A stretch of 64,000 bases of DNA. Source: Ehretia macrophylla. Taxonomy: Eukaryota; Streptophyta; Magnoliopsida; Boraginales; Ehretiaceae. The stretch lies in NCBI GenBank assembly GCA_037974665.1, contig CM075764.1, forward strand, positions 76,462,325 to 76,526,324. Direction: 5' to 3'. Made by a program: the position numbers and the translations under genes. The notes under the pieces are model-generated. The model was not told the origin of the DNA. It did no database searches and saw only the letters and a list, made by a program, of their open reading frames with translations. Numbering within the stretch: the stretch's first letter is position 1; each line of letters begins with the position of its first letter. Below, one piece after another: positions 22,324 to 34,250 of the stretch.

Positions 22324-25300
22324 TAAGAATTTGAAATTCGTGGTGCAGCTCTGAACTTCTCTCGGTTGCCAATTAGGGTTTCTTTTTGTGCTCATATGTC
22401 TGTAAAGTGCTTTGTCTTTAGTTGGAGTTTGTCCAAAAAGCCCTAAAATTATCGTAATTTTCTCATATGCATTTATAAAGTTCAATTCTTTTTGTATTGA
22501 TACATTTCTCTTCAATTCATTATCTGGGTTTTTTTTATATATATATTTTTGTAATTTCACTTCTGCAAAAAAGAAAAAAGGGCGTCTTGGGTTTTTATCA
22601 ACTTGTTGATTTAAATCAGATCAAACGAAATAACTTGTGCTAATTAAAAGGCTTAATGGGATACCTATTTATTTATTTGTAAATTTTGCTTGAGCAATAC
22701 ATATCATTGAACTTAAAGTAATCGAGCATAGAGCTGCATAATCAAAGAAGAAATTTGAAGTAATTTTATGTAGAATCACATGTTCAATTAATAAAGTGAA
22801 GATTGATTCGTATTGTTTTAGTACTACGAGATTGATAGAAAATGAAATGAAATCTGTTACGGGTTGGGAAGTTAAGATGCAGTGAATGGTAGCAAGTGGT
22901 TAGTTTGATGAGATGTTGGTGTTTGTTGAAGTCATCTTTGTCATTGTTGCATTTTTCTTTGTTTTTCGAGCTGACACGCGTTACTGCTCTTTGTGAGGAT
23001 AACTGTTACTTGTTACTTTTTGGACTATTTTTTCTTTCTCTACTTGTGTTGTTCTTTCCTATAATTTTCGGGGGAGGAGTTCGCTGTTTGGGCTGTTTGC
23101 TCTTTTAGCTTGTTGCCTTTTGAGCTATATTCTCTTAATAGCATCACAATGGAAAAGCAACTCTATTGCTCTATCCAAAGCAATATCACTCTAAGAGGTT
23201 AGAGATGATAATGTATTAAAGTTTTTGGTTCTACATACCAACCAGCTTAAGAGCCTTTATCCCTGGCTACTCGGTGTGTCCCCACAGTAGCTAGGCCTCC
23301 CTCTTCTTTGCTCGGTGTACCTTTAACAGTGTCTGGGTCATCCTACCCTGATCTGATCAGATACTAGTTCCGAAGTTGTTTCCAGTGAGGGTGAAGGATG
23401 GGTTTGTCTAGAGGAAAAGAAAGAGCATATGCCACTCTATGCGAACGAGGTTGATTTCAAATGCAGGGATGCAATCAAGAATTTTCTAATCCATGTAATA
23501 TATTCCATTCAATTCTTGGAGATAAGTTGAACATCATCACTTAGCTTATCCTATTGGATTTGGATCCCCTAATAACGTTGTTTGTATAATAATGTTATTA
23601 GGGAAAAATCTCAACGGTTCATTTGATAAGAAAACATCTAGACCCTTAATTGAATATCAAACAAAATCAACCTAAATTCTTTCCTAATTTATTTCTTCTC
23701 CATCGTTTCTTTTTTCTAGTTTATTTGCCCTCCAATTTTTTTTCCATCGTTTCTTTACCGTCACCCACTTTCTCAAGCTCTTCCCCTCTAGCCACATGCT
23801 CTAATAGTATTATTTCAAGCTGTAAATCTCCAGCTCCCTCACGCGAAGGAGAATGTACAATGGCTCCCATCTACATCTGATACAAAATCCATTATTTTTT
23901 TAACTTATAAAGCTTAATCTAGGGATTTTCCTTTTCTTTTTCTTTTTCTATCATACCAACTCATGAATATGTTCTATTGTGGAAATAGTACAGTCTAACA
24001 CACAAATAATAGCGTGAACCCATTACATATTTCTTCGTCCATCACCAGCATGAATACCATCCATCAAAACAAAGCCACTTAAAGTTATTTACTACCATCA
24101 ACCATTTTCTTTTACAGCATCGGTTTCTTTTTATATATCAGAATAAATTTCAAAATGAATCATGTTAATGATACAATGTTCTTCCTTGCATTGGGGATGC
24201 TAAGTTAAATGATTTAGATTTATAATTTGAAAAAATGGGAACATGTGTTTGTTCGCGTTCGTGTCAAGTCTGAAGATCTATAACTATAATATAATGTCAT
24301 TATATCATATTATAGTTGATTTTTATTTGTTAATGCTAATTATCACTAGCAAGCTTGTGAATAATCTTCTATTGATTCTTATTTGTTGCTACTTTGATTT
24401 GCACGGTTGGTGAATGGAAAGAACGATGGGAAAAAAATAAAATAATTGGCAGGGAAATAAACTAGGAAAAGAAACTATGGAAAAGAAATAAATTAGGAAA
24501 GAATTTAGGTTGATTTTGTTTGATATCCAACTAAGGGTCTAGATGTCTTTTAGCAAATGAACCGTTTAGATTTTTCCTTAATAACATTATTATACAAGCA
24601 GTATTATTAGGGGATCCAAATCCTATCCTATTTACCCATTTGGGAACCAGAAGCAAATTAGCCTGTAACTTATCAAAATTGTTTAGCTTCTTTGTTGTTC
24701 ATGATACTCGATACGCATCTTTATCATTCTTGATTATTGATATTTTCTCACTTAACATATTCTGACTTCCTTATTTCTCCACTTCTTTTTCCTTTTTATT
24801 TCTGAAAGGGAAGTTCCTGTGGCTTGTGAATTTGTTTGCTTCTCATGGTCTTTGCTCCTTAAGTGCAGGCTAATAAGCACACCATTATTCTTATGCAAAC
24901 CTCTCAGAACAGAGCAACTCGCACTTTTATGGATTATGATTCAATAAGTCAAGCAATGGATGGTATGTATAGAGTTTCATTATAGATACAATAATATTTC
25001 TCATCCAACCCCCAAAGTCTGGCATCGTAACAAGACTCCTTATATATGTTTAGCTACATAAACATTTACACGTGCTAGCTCCATGTAATTTGATTTCGAA
25101 ATAGAATATGAAGCATTACCTTAGCTGTAAAAGCAGTTCATCTGCTTAAGTTTGTCTAATTGCTTCTAAGTAACTGAAATATGATAAATCCTTAAAAAAT
25201 AACTTTATGCGCATATGCGAATTGTGAATGAAAGGAAATGGATTCAAAACATTTTTAAACCAATTTAGAGAGGGGGAAGGAAGAAAATTTAAAAAAAGAA

Positions 25301-25843
25301 GAAGAAGAAGAAGAAGAAGAAGAAGAAGAGAAGGTATAAAAGAACAATTTACAGAACGTTTTAATGAAAACATTGGACACAATTAATGGAACAAAAATAC
25401 ATTTGAACTCCTATCATGTTCCCTGTTGTTGGCCATGCTAGTGTCATTGCATATAAACTTTATGTTACACAAAAGTAAAACAATCACTCCATCTCCCTTG
25501 GAAGTTAATTCCAAGGAATAGATTGGAAATGGAAAAAAAAGGGCAAGGGTTGGTTAATTAATATGCACATTTCTTTGCTGTTAAGAATCATCTGAGGTAA
25601 GTATAAATGATTTGCTTAAATTACCTAGTAGAAAAAAAGTATTCACCTTTTGCAAGATAGATGTGGTGTCCTGATTAAATGACATCTAGATAAATGTAAT
25701 TCCACTGCTGTTCCTTTTGCAGGGATTTGTGGATTATATGAAAGGAAACTTAAAGAGATAAATCCTGCACTTCGACACATTAACTATGATATTTCAGATC
25801 TTTACAATTTTATTGATGGCCTTACAGATATGAGTGCCCTTGT

Positions 25844-25916
<73 letters not shown>

Positions 25917-26234
25917 GCATACTCTCACAGCAGACACATTCTTGCACATGATCCGTATGTATTCTTTTTATGTCCCACAACTTTAGCTCAAATACATTAT
26001 GAAAGGTGCAATAACTTCTAGTTACAGATAAATTCATAAATTAGTCCTGCAGTGAATGGCAAATTCACTCCACATCACCATTCGACTCATGTGTAGAGAG
26101 CTATATAATTTAGTTCATTCCTCTGCATCCTTCTCACTTGCAGCTATGATCACTCCGTTCAAGCTTACCTTCCATATGACCGACGTTGGATAAAACAGAA
26201 GATGCTGCAACACTTGAAGAAATTGGCACAATGA
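22232..26234 (+). CDS. ERH: Enhancer of rudimentary homolog, four coding exons
   Basis: Coding exons: 22232-22234 (ATG only), 24869-24962, 25723-25843 and 26144-26234, joined at GT..AG introns (GTAATG, GTATGT and GTAAGT donors; GCAG acceptors). The product is 102 residues, near the family's usual length of about 104. It contains NRATRTFMDYDSISQAMDG, ICGLYERKLKEINP, YDISDLYNFIDGLTDMSALV and YDRRWIKQKMLQHLKKLAQ, which cover the whole conserved domain. In other eukaryotes the protein is a small nuclear dimer acting with RNA-processing and RNA-elimination partners. No stops or frameshifts are present, so it looks functional. Intron 1 (2634 bp) holds simple repeats and a Mutator-like element. Introns 2 and 3 are 760 and 300 bp. 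An expressed sequence would confirm the unusual ATG-only coding exon. Confidence 0.93.
22270..22322. repeat. (CA)n(TA)n microsatellite in intron 1
   Basis: CA repeats (22270-22302) are followed by TA repeats (to 22322), starting only about 35 bp after the first splice donor. Confidence 0.95.
23547..23555. other. 9-bp target duplication, left
   Basis: TATCCTATT, identical to 24624-24632, flanks the Mutator-like element. Confidence 0.88.
23556..24623. mobile_element. Mutator-like non-autonomous element in intron 1
   Basis: The 1068-bp segment has long inverted termini (roughly 230 bp each, well above 80% by eye) that start GGATTTGGATCCCCTAATAA on the left and, inverted, on the right. It is flanked by a perfect 9-bp direct repeat, TATCCTATT, at 23547-23555 and 24624-24632. 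A 9-bp target duplication with long TIRs is typical of Mutator-like elements. No transposase ORF is present. It lies inside the first intron of the enhancer-of-rudimentary gene and does not touch the splice sites. Confidence 0.88.
24624..24632. other. 9-bp target duplication, right
   Basis: TATCCTATT, identical to 23547-23555. Confidence 0.88.
25848..25914. repeat. (CT)n(CA)n microsatellite beside the exon 3 donor
   Basis: CT then CA repeats start about four bases after the GTAAGT donor of intron 3. Length changes here could affect splicing efficiency. Confidence 0.95.
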
Positions 26235-26640
26235 TGTGTTAGAACAGATACCCTTCCCTTCCTTGGAAAATAGATAACTCTATTGGTATCTAGATTGGAC
26301 TAGCTGTGGAGTCCAAGAGTTCCTGTGGCATGTTGGCGTTCCATTTGTCTAATATATGTTCCTAGCTCTTGTTCTCCTACGCATATATGAAGCATAAGTG
26401 ACTTAGACGTGAGTATGCAATTGTGATGTTCTGCTCATTTCCAGCAGTGATCAAGTATTGTTGCTTAATAAGTGAGCTGCTCATCATTGTATCTTCCTTT
26501 TATCTCAGAATCCTTCCGTTCGGGGATGTGTAACTTACAGTTATTCAGAAATGTATAAATATTTGAGCCTATGATATTTTGTGAAGTCCTGTGTGATTTC
26601 TAGTGAGATCGCTTCCTGTAGCATTAGTTTTGGACCTATT
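26235..26640 (+). other. Likely 3' untranslated region of the enhancer-of-rudimentary gene
   Basis: This sequence follows the TGA at 26232-26234 and is not repeat-like. No canonical AATAAA was identified with confidence. The end of the transcript is unknown. Confidence 0.4.
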
Positions 26641-26811
26641 ATAACACTGCATTTAACTTTTCTGCTGTGAATTTGTTTGTATCCTCTATCTTGTAAAATA
26701 ACCCTTGCTGCTCTTTTTTCTCTGCTTTTTTTCTTTTGTAAAATTCATCGTCTATCTTACTACGATTCAGCATCCACCTTCTGTTGGGAAATTTCTGGAA
26801 GAAAGGGTGCT

Positions 26812-26812
26812 T

Positions 26813-26843
<31 letters not shown>

Positions 26844-26854
26844 CGCGCGCGCAC
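26812..26854. repeat. (TG)n(CG)n microsatellite
   Basis: TG repeats are followed by CG repeats (alternating purine-pyrimidine, potentially Z-DNA forming). Open frames across it are repeat artefacts. Confidence 0.95.
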
Positions 26855-26899
26855 GCGTTGGAAGGGTTAGGGGGGTTTAACTCATATTCTTATTATCAG

Positions 26900-27740
26900 A
26901 AGTATTAAGGTGATGGCTTAGTTAAGAAGGAAATATATTTAGCAAAATTGGTTTCATAATATATATTGATCACAAATCTTCTACCATTTTCTGCAGCGAT
27001 CAAATTGAATTTTGGTTTGCTAACTGATGGAACGTTTTAAAGGCAATGCATAACATTAAGAATAATACCAAACAAATGTTGGTTGTGCTGACAAAACTCT
27101 CATTTATTAGATGATATTTGGTTTATTTTTGGTCTTATTGAAGAACTAAGGCTAATTTTTACAATTTCTTTATATTTTTCAGTACATGTAAGAGATTTGG
27201 ACTATTTATCTATATAGTAATTTTTTTATTTCAGTTTCACTTCAATTTCTTTACAATTAATCAATTCCTTATTTCAATTTTACTTTAATAATTTTTTTAT
27301 TTTAGAAACTCCTTATTTGTTTACTCCGAAATCTCTCCTTATTTAGTTAAACATATTGTTTTAATTTAAAACTTTATCAATTATAAGTTTTTATTTATAT
27401 TTTAATTGTTTATGGAGATTTTTTATTTTCAATTATTTTATTTATATTTCTTTATTTTTCATGATTTTTTTTTTAAGATGAGTTTTGGGGATGGGTTTAG
27501 GGGATTATTTCACCATCTTCATATGTAGAGATACTATAATTGGCTCTAGGGATTCCCTATTAGGAAAACTGTTGGAAACAATTTTTTCCAACAGATTCCC
27601 TACGTGTGGGAAAAAGGAAAAATAGGAAACATGTTAAAAGAAGGCTTGAGGACAATCTCTCACAAGGCGGGGGACTTTGAATAGATAGTGTTCTAATGGT
27701 TAAAAGTATTATGTATTAAAATTTGTGGCATAATATATTG
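26900..27740. other. AT-rich intergenic stretch
   Basis: No gene or recognisable element is seen; T-rich sequence dominates 27120-27480. Confidence 0.5.
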
Positions 27741-30700
27741 ATGAAGAATTTTAATTCTAACTTCGAATTCTACATAAAACTCAAATTGCTTAAAATGAAG
27801 ACTAACCTCTTTGTAGTTTTTCGAGAATGAACTACAGGAACTTCTTTGATCTTTTTGTTCCACTGTTTAACACAAGTAAATCGTAGTCCACGATTCAAGA
27901 TCGTAGCCTTAAGTTCACAACTTAAGAGCCTTGAAGACATAAGGAGACTTTGAAAGTATTTGTATGAATGAGAGAATAGAGAAATATTTTTGCCTGGAGA
28001 ACAGAATGAACACACATTATGTTCTCTTCATAATTGGGCTTATATATGAGTTAGTGGGTAGCAACTCAACTGCCCACTAACTTGTCAAACAAGTTGGGTC
28101 AGCCTATCTTGGGTGATCCTTGACCCATTGTCCAATATCTCGCACTCGTACAAGATGGATAGAACTATATCCACTACCTCTTTATGACCTAGTTGGAAAC
28201 TATAATCAAAATCCATAATAGGCAAATAAGTCGTACGACTTGCGAACATACAATAAGTGAAGGCTGAAAACCATGCACCTGTTAGGGATGACATGGGAGC
28301 CATGAAGGATGTGGATCCTAAGGCATGTAGACATTTAATAGCAGTTTACACAGAGTTTATAAACTGTAAATGACAGCCTATAATCCACAAGCGGAAATAA
28401 ACACAAAATCATGCTAAAACAACATCGAAATCGCTATCTAGTGCTAAAAAGTTACTGTATATGATTTTACCTCTTGTGTTGGTGTAGATCTACAATACAC
28501 ACACTTGTAGAGGAATGTGAAGCCAATGGAAAAGATCACCCAAGGGACGTGTACCACCTCCACATTTCAAAAACCGTAAGTCTTCTCCCCTATCCCACTT
28601 CCTTGTTCAATGGTTAGGAAAAAGTGGATTTTCTCTCTGCCTGATTTTTCTTCCTCTAACCGTGTATCTATGTGTGTTTGTGTGTGTCTTTGCAATGCCA
28701 GATCACGTGTGGAATGGCTAAGGGAATAGTGATATAGCCAAAAATCTAAAGGATAAGGATGAGGGAGAGTTCTAGTTATCATATGAGTCATATTCTTGAA
28801 TAACTATTAAATTATCTTGAAGATAATAACATTATCTTCTTAATTTAAATTCAAGAATCTTATCCACTCCTAACAACTCTCTTATCCATACGCCTAAACC
28901 CTAATCCACACATAGAGCATATGCCATCTGGACATTATCTTCTAGGACAAACATTCTTGTCTTAAGAACATTTCTTGTCCTAATGTCCTGGCCTTTCTAA
29001 ATTGAGCTGCATGTTCCCAATTAGAAAACTATACTCAATTTACACACAAATACTAAATAAGGAAATAGGCAGTTAACCATTAAGAAAAGTGGCTAAGAGA
29101 GGGACTTTAAGACATAGTTGCTTTGGCTATAAAATGACCAAAATGCCCCTGCTAGCCACTAGCAGTATTTTGATCATTCTAACCTTAACTCATTCCACTA
29201 AAGAGTTAGGGTTGCACCCCAATACAACTAATTAACTTCCAGTAGAGGTTTCGTCTTTGACCTACTAAGCATAATGACCAAAACGCCCTTTATGTGTTTT
29301 TAACCGCAATCAAGAGTAGGTCTTGCATTTATACTATCATCCTTTCTTGATTACATCTACACCTTGGATCTTTATCTTTCCTATAATCATCACCCAAATA
29401 CTATACTCATGTTCCTGAGAGCAACCCACAAGTTCAGCATCCAATATGGCCCGAGCTATATTACTAAGCGCTTAGATTTAGATGATCATATAGATAACTC
29501 CAAGCGAGTAGCTCACTATCACTTAAGATAGAATAGAATCATGACTCATATGCATGCCACCTAAAGGATCTAGTCCATATGTCCAAAACACCGAGCTGTT
29601 GACCCTGTTATAAGATCTCACCCATAGTGAATCAAAACATATGACTTATGATCCAATGGTACATCCACATATGCCTATGGTATAAAGCATTGGTCACTTA
29701 GTAGCTTAAGATGCTTTTAGTTCTCTGACAATGATAGTAATGTCATTGAGACTGCATCTTAGTATAGTCCCGTTTAATGCACCATATGCACTAATGAGAA
29801 GTCTAGAAAGCCCCTCCAATGACTAAAAGTAAGTCATCTTACCAAATAGGAGACTCTCTCATTATAACCTTACCATAGTGAAGCGCCCAGCTTCACTATT
29901 TGGTTATAAACTTATAGTTTTGATCCAAGCCTCATAGCATAGACCTTCTGTGCGTTTCACCACACACCTATGCTATTCACTTGTATCAAGGAACCTTATC
30001 GCATACAAATATATCATATAAAAGAGAGAATATAACATGCTCATGACGAATGCACTGATTTCATAACTGAATATATTCATTTATATGAGATGTCTTAGTG
30101 CTTTAGTGGTTTTAGGGCATACCATTTCTAACAAGCCATTGTCTCCAAAAGAACATAGAGTTTCGCTATACCTTAGACCTGTTTAAGTTCACATCAGTCA
30201 ACACATACCTCATCCCTCTTTGGTTTTATTCGACCTTTAAAATCTCAATCATGTATTCAGAATTATGTTCAATCCAAAAGATTACATAACTAGTCGACCT
30301 ATAAACACATAAAGTGTTGGATATGAACAGTCTTCTTTTCGCCCTAATATCCTTTTAATCCAATTCAACTGCTTTCTTGGTTGTGTCCCGTATGATCGAA
30401 TCTAATTTGATCTTTAGGCAATACACCAAAGTAGCTAACATTGAACTTACCCTATCAAAATATGAGTGTAGGTCACTAAGGTTATCCCCAAGAAGCATTC
30501 ATTATTTCAAGGTCTCATACAGTGATGAAGCAGGAATTCATTTATCTACTTCCTTATATGACCGCGAAAGCACACATTGTATAAAACATGTGTTACAGTG
30601 TGACTTCCCTTAAAAGGGCGTATGTCTTTAAATAGAAACCATACAGATCTTGATCTAGTTATCACTTACTAATTAACCTAAAGCCTCAAACTTAATACAC

Positions 30701-30919
30701 TCAAGGTTTCATATCTGGCTATAAATAGGTTATATGGACTGAGGGAATCCATATCTACTTCATATCAATGTTTAATTGTAACATATACAACTAAGAAGTC
30801 TCATCTTAATAATTGTAATTGGAACTAATTCCTGACCAATTCATAAGGCGACGTTTCTTGTAGGAGTATAGTATTTCCTGATGAATACTAACCAACTTAT
30901 ATAGTCTTATCTCTGTACA
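27741..30919 (-). repeat. Copia 3' LTR, split by a solo LTR
   Basis: The right edge ..CTTATCTCTGTACA at 30919 is followed directly by a polypurine tract on the minus strand (GGCACAGTGGGAG), so this is the 3' LTR of a minus-strand copia element whose pol lies at 31158-32590. It is interrupted at 28303-30133 by another LTR with target duplication AGCCA. The left edge is uncertain (near 27741-27810). Confidence 0.6.
28303..30133 (-). repeat. Copia solo LTR with AGCCA target duplication
   Basis: The segment is 1831 bp, begins TGAAGGATGTGG and ends CATACCATTTCTAACA (on the minus strand TGTTAGAAATGGTATGCCC). It is flanked on both sides by AGCCA (28298-28302 and 30134-30138). Its right two-thirds is related to the copia LTR at 34252-45406, sharing GAGCTGTTGACCC, AAGATCTCACCCATAGTGA and the ATGACCAAAACGCCC-like block. 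No interior or second LTR is present between the duplications. Confidence 0.85.
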
Positions 30920-30932
30920 CTCCCACTGTGCC
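30920..30932 (-). other. Copia polypurine tract
   Basis: On the minus strand GGCACAGTGGGAG directly precedes the LTR start TGTACAGAG. Plant copia elements commonly have a CAAGTGGGAG-type tract at this place, where plus-strand DNA synthesis starts. Confidence 0.65.
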
Positions 30933-31157
30933 AGAGGCGATTTCTCGTGTGAGAAAGCCAATATCAACAACCTATTGACATACCTTTTGAAGCCAATAAT
31001 ATGTGGTAGCATACTCATACATAGTTTTACTCATGTATATCATGAAGATTAAACATTACTCAAGTGCATGAAAATATTTTATTCATTGAATTGGCAATTG
31101 AAATATACGATTGTATGAGTACATAATGATTATTTGACAATACATAGAACATATACA

Positions 31158-32590
31158 TCAGATTCTAGGCAATCCTGGAGATTTTACATGTGACAAATAT
31201 ACATCTTTACGGATTGGCTTAGTAAGTGGGTCTGCAACCATCTCATGTGTAAATATGTTCAATAATCATTTCTTTTTTCAGATCTCTTACAAAATTATAC
31301 TTAATGTTTATGCATTTTGTCTTGCCATGGTATTTTTGATCCTTGGTATAGGCAATTACTACTTGACTATCACAATAGACCATCACTGTTCTCTTAGCAA
31401 TTGTGACTACTCCCAAGTCCATTATGAACCTCTTAAGCCATACTGCTTCTTGCACAATTGCTGAGCAAGCTACAAACTCAACCTCTATAGTTGATAATGC
31501 TATGCATGTTTGCTTCTTGCTATGCCATAATATAGTCCTACTATTTAGCAAGAATGCATATCTAGAAGTTGATTTACGCTCATTTGAGTCACCTCCCCAA
31601 TCAACGTCAATAAATCCCTTTAAATAAAGATCAACTCCTTGTTAGCATAGACAAAAATCTGAAATGCCTTTCAAGTATCTCAGGATCCTTTTGACAACCT
31701 TCCATGAGCTCGTCCGGGGTTTGATTGATAACGACTTCTCAATCCTACGACAAAACAAATGTTTGGCCTTGTACACTTCATGTCATACATCAGGCTCCCT
31801 ATGACACTAGCATAGGAATCTGCTTTCATATCATTTATCTCATTTGGTATTTTGGGACATATCCCTTGGTTTAGGCTTTCACCTTTGGTTATAGAAGTAT
31901 CAATAAGTTTGTAGTCTTGCATTTAAAATCATTTAAGAACTCTTTTGATGTAAGATTCTTGCGACAAAGCAAGAAGTCTCTTTGATTGATCCTTCTAGAT
32001 CTTGACTCCAAGCACATATGCTGCTTCACCCATGTCCTTCATTTTAAAGGTTGAGAATAACCACTTCTTAATAGTGATTATATACTTCTTGCTATTTTTG
32101 GCCAACAAAATGTCCTCCACGTAGAATAATATAATCACATATCTATCCTTAGACTATTTGACATATACACAATGGTCTTCTTGAACCACTGTAAAACCAT
32201 ACGAAATGATTTCTCGATGGAATCTCAAGTACCACTATTTGGATTATTGTTTTAATCCATAGATGGATCTTTGAAGTTTGCACACTTTGCTCTCCTGACC
32301 CTTTTCTATGAATCCTACATGTTGTTCCATGAAGATTTCTTCATCTAGCTATCCATGGCTAGAATCAAGCAAATAGAGGCAAAGGTACCTAACCACTGGA
32401 GAGAAAGTTTTCTCATAATTTATACCCTTCATATGGGTATAACCTTTAGCTAATAAGCGAGCTTTATACATTTCAATGGATACATTTGCCTTGTGTTTGA
32501 TTTTGAGAACCCATTGTTCCCAATTATTTTTCTTTTAGGCAAAAGATCAACCAATGTCCATACTTGATTTTTTTTTTTCATGGAATCTGA
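31158..32590 (-). pseudogene. Copia pol relic: RT and RNase H
   Basis: On the minus strand the RT active-site region reads YVIILFYVEDILLA near 32120, with YVED where most copia RTs have YVDD. The RT end follows at 31922-31680 (ADSYASVIGSLMYDMKCTRP, then YQSNPG). RNase H follows at 31551-31243 (KKQTCIALSTIEVEFVACSA, EAVWLKRFI, YCDSQVVIAY). After a frameshift comes the pol end HEMVADPLTKPI at about 31250-31160. Integrase, protease and gag are not found; the reading breaks off near 32590. It is a truncated, inactive element. Confidence 0.88.
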
Positions 32591-32596
32591 TCGTTT

Positions 32597-34160
32597 CCTT
32601 GGAGTGTAAAAAAAATAAAGTGCAAAACTACCAAGTTAAATCCGCAAGTGCACGAATCTATGCAATATAGTGTGCTAGAGTACGGGGTCGAATCTCCACA
32701 GGGAGGCTCCTAAGTGATATCTAAGGTGTGCTCATGTGAAAAATGTCTTAAAGACATGAAAAAGAATGAAAATTGATGATAAATTGAAGGAAAATCTAAC
32801 TTAAACTTAGAATTAAAATTAAACTAGCTAAATCTAACTAAATGGAAGTTGTCAAATCTAAGGATTAGGTCAAATTGGAGATGGGTTAGGTCAAGATCCT
32901 ATAGCCTAGAACTCTACCGTAGGATGGCCATTCCACTAACATCTTTTATGTGAATTACCAATTTTAGATCAAGTCGCTAAGTCTAGGAATAATGTCACCC
33001 TCCGTAGGGAGCATACCGCATGGTAAGCGAGGTGACATAACCCTTTAACATGATCCAGATATAAAAAGTCATGAGATTTCCTAGTTCCCTCTCCCACTTG
33101 ATTATTTAGACTAAGGGTTTCTACTTATGTGATTTTCTTCAACACTTAATTCTGGTTTTTCCCAAAAAAGCTAGATTAAAGCCTATAATCATTTTGTCTA
33201 AAACCTTCAAGTATAATATTTAAATCACATAAACCTAATTTGGGTTATTATCCTAACCCTAGGTAAGGCTTTCTATAAATCTCTAGTCAAGTCTAGGTTT
33301 TTTAAGGCAAAATGCCATCTTAATATTTTCCTTAACCAATCTCATTCTTTAATTTAATCAATCTTTACACTTTAATATTTCTAGTCCAACATATAGATTA
33401 ATTATTTGACTTGACTATCAAGAACTTCATTTTTTATATTTATAGGATTGCCTATAGTTTAATCCTATAAGATAAACTTAATGCTAAAAAATTTTGCATA
33501 ATTAAATAAAGATAAACTATTTATGTAAAAACACAAAATTTAGCAAAATTGATTTTTTTTGCATTTAATAAACAATTAATTATTAATTACTCCTATAAAT
33601 AAGATTTTACACTTTGCTAAATCAAAGTATCTGTAAAATTATTATTATTATCTCTCTCATATTAATCCATACAAATAAACAATAATACAATAAAATAAAA
33701 TAAAAACAAAAATAAAAAAATAGAGAGGGAAGCTGCGCGCGTGACAGCGCATGGTCGTGTGCACGTCCGCTCCTTAATTTTTTTTGTTTTTCCTTTTATG
33801 TTGTCTAATTCCTTGGTTATCTTGGATTAACTTCTACAAGTTATCTAATCAAATTCCATAACCAATATTTGCATTAATATGATTTTTTAAATTTTCATAG
33901 GAATTTTTATTGTGAAAATTTCAGGAAAACCTTATTTCCATAAATTCCTTAATTAATTCTAGGGAGTTTAAAGTGGTTTAAAACAGTATTAGTTATAACC
34001 TTTTTAAACTACTATTAAACAAGTAATCTAATCCAAGTTCAAATACTAATCCAAAACCACATATGAATTAATTACAAATAATTAATTCTAATAAACATAG
34101 AAACTAGTAAGAACACATAATTCCATGCATCAAAAGCATTAAACAATATGAATTTTTTTA
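32597..34160 (-). repeat. Probable gypsy (Athila/Tat-type) LTR inserted in copia
   Basis: CCGCAAGTGCACGAATCTAT followed by a GGGGTCGAATCTCCACAGGG stretch (32652-32703) is a common word near the primer-site end of Athila/Tat LTRs, with the same orientation as the LTR at 15231. The body is non-coding and AT-rich, with a short GC-rich spot at 33730-33770. The edges and target duplication are not certain. Confidence 0.45.
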
Positions 34161-34237
34161 GTATTCTTAAATTATTTCTTAGTTTCTACTACTAAACAAT
34201 TAAACTAGTTTAACTATTTCATGATTTAATTCATAGT

Positions 34238-34250
34238 GGCTCTGACACCA
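34238..34250 (-). other. Primer-binding site next to copia LTR
   Basis: On the minus strand TGGTGTCAGAGCC, one base from the LTR edge at 34252. It is one transition away from the usual TGGTATCAGAGCC initiator-tRNA-Met match. It marks the LTR to the right as a 5' LTR. Confidence 0.75.

Noticed and set aside
22127..22372. Several frames with poly(Ile-Tyr) and poly(Cys-Val)
   Set aside because: They are translations of TA and CA microsatellites.
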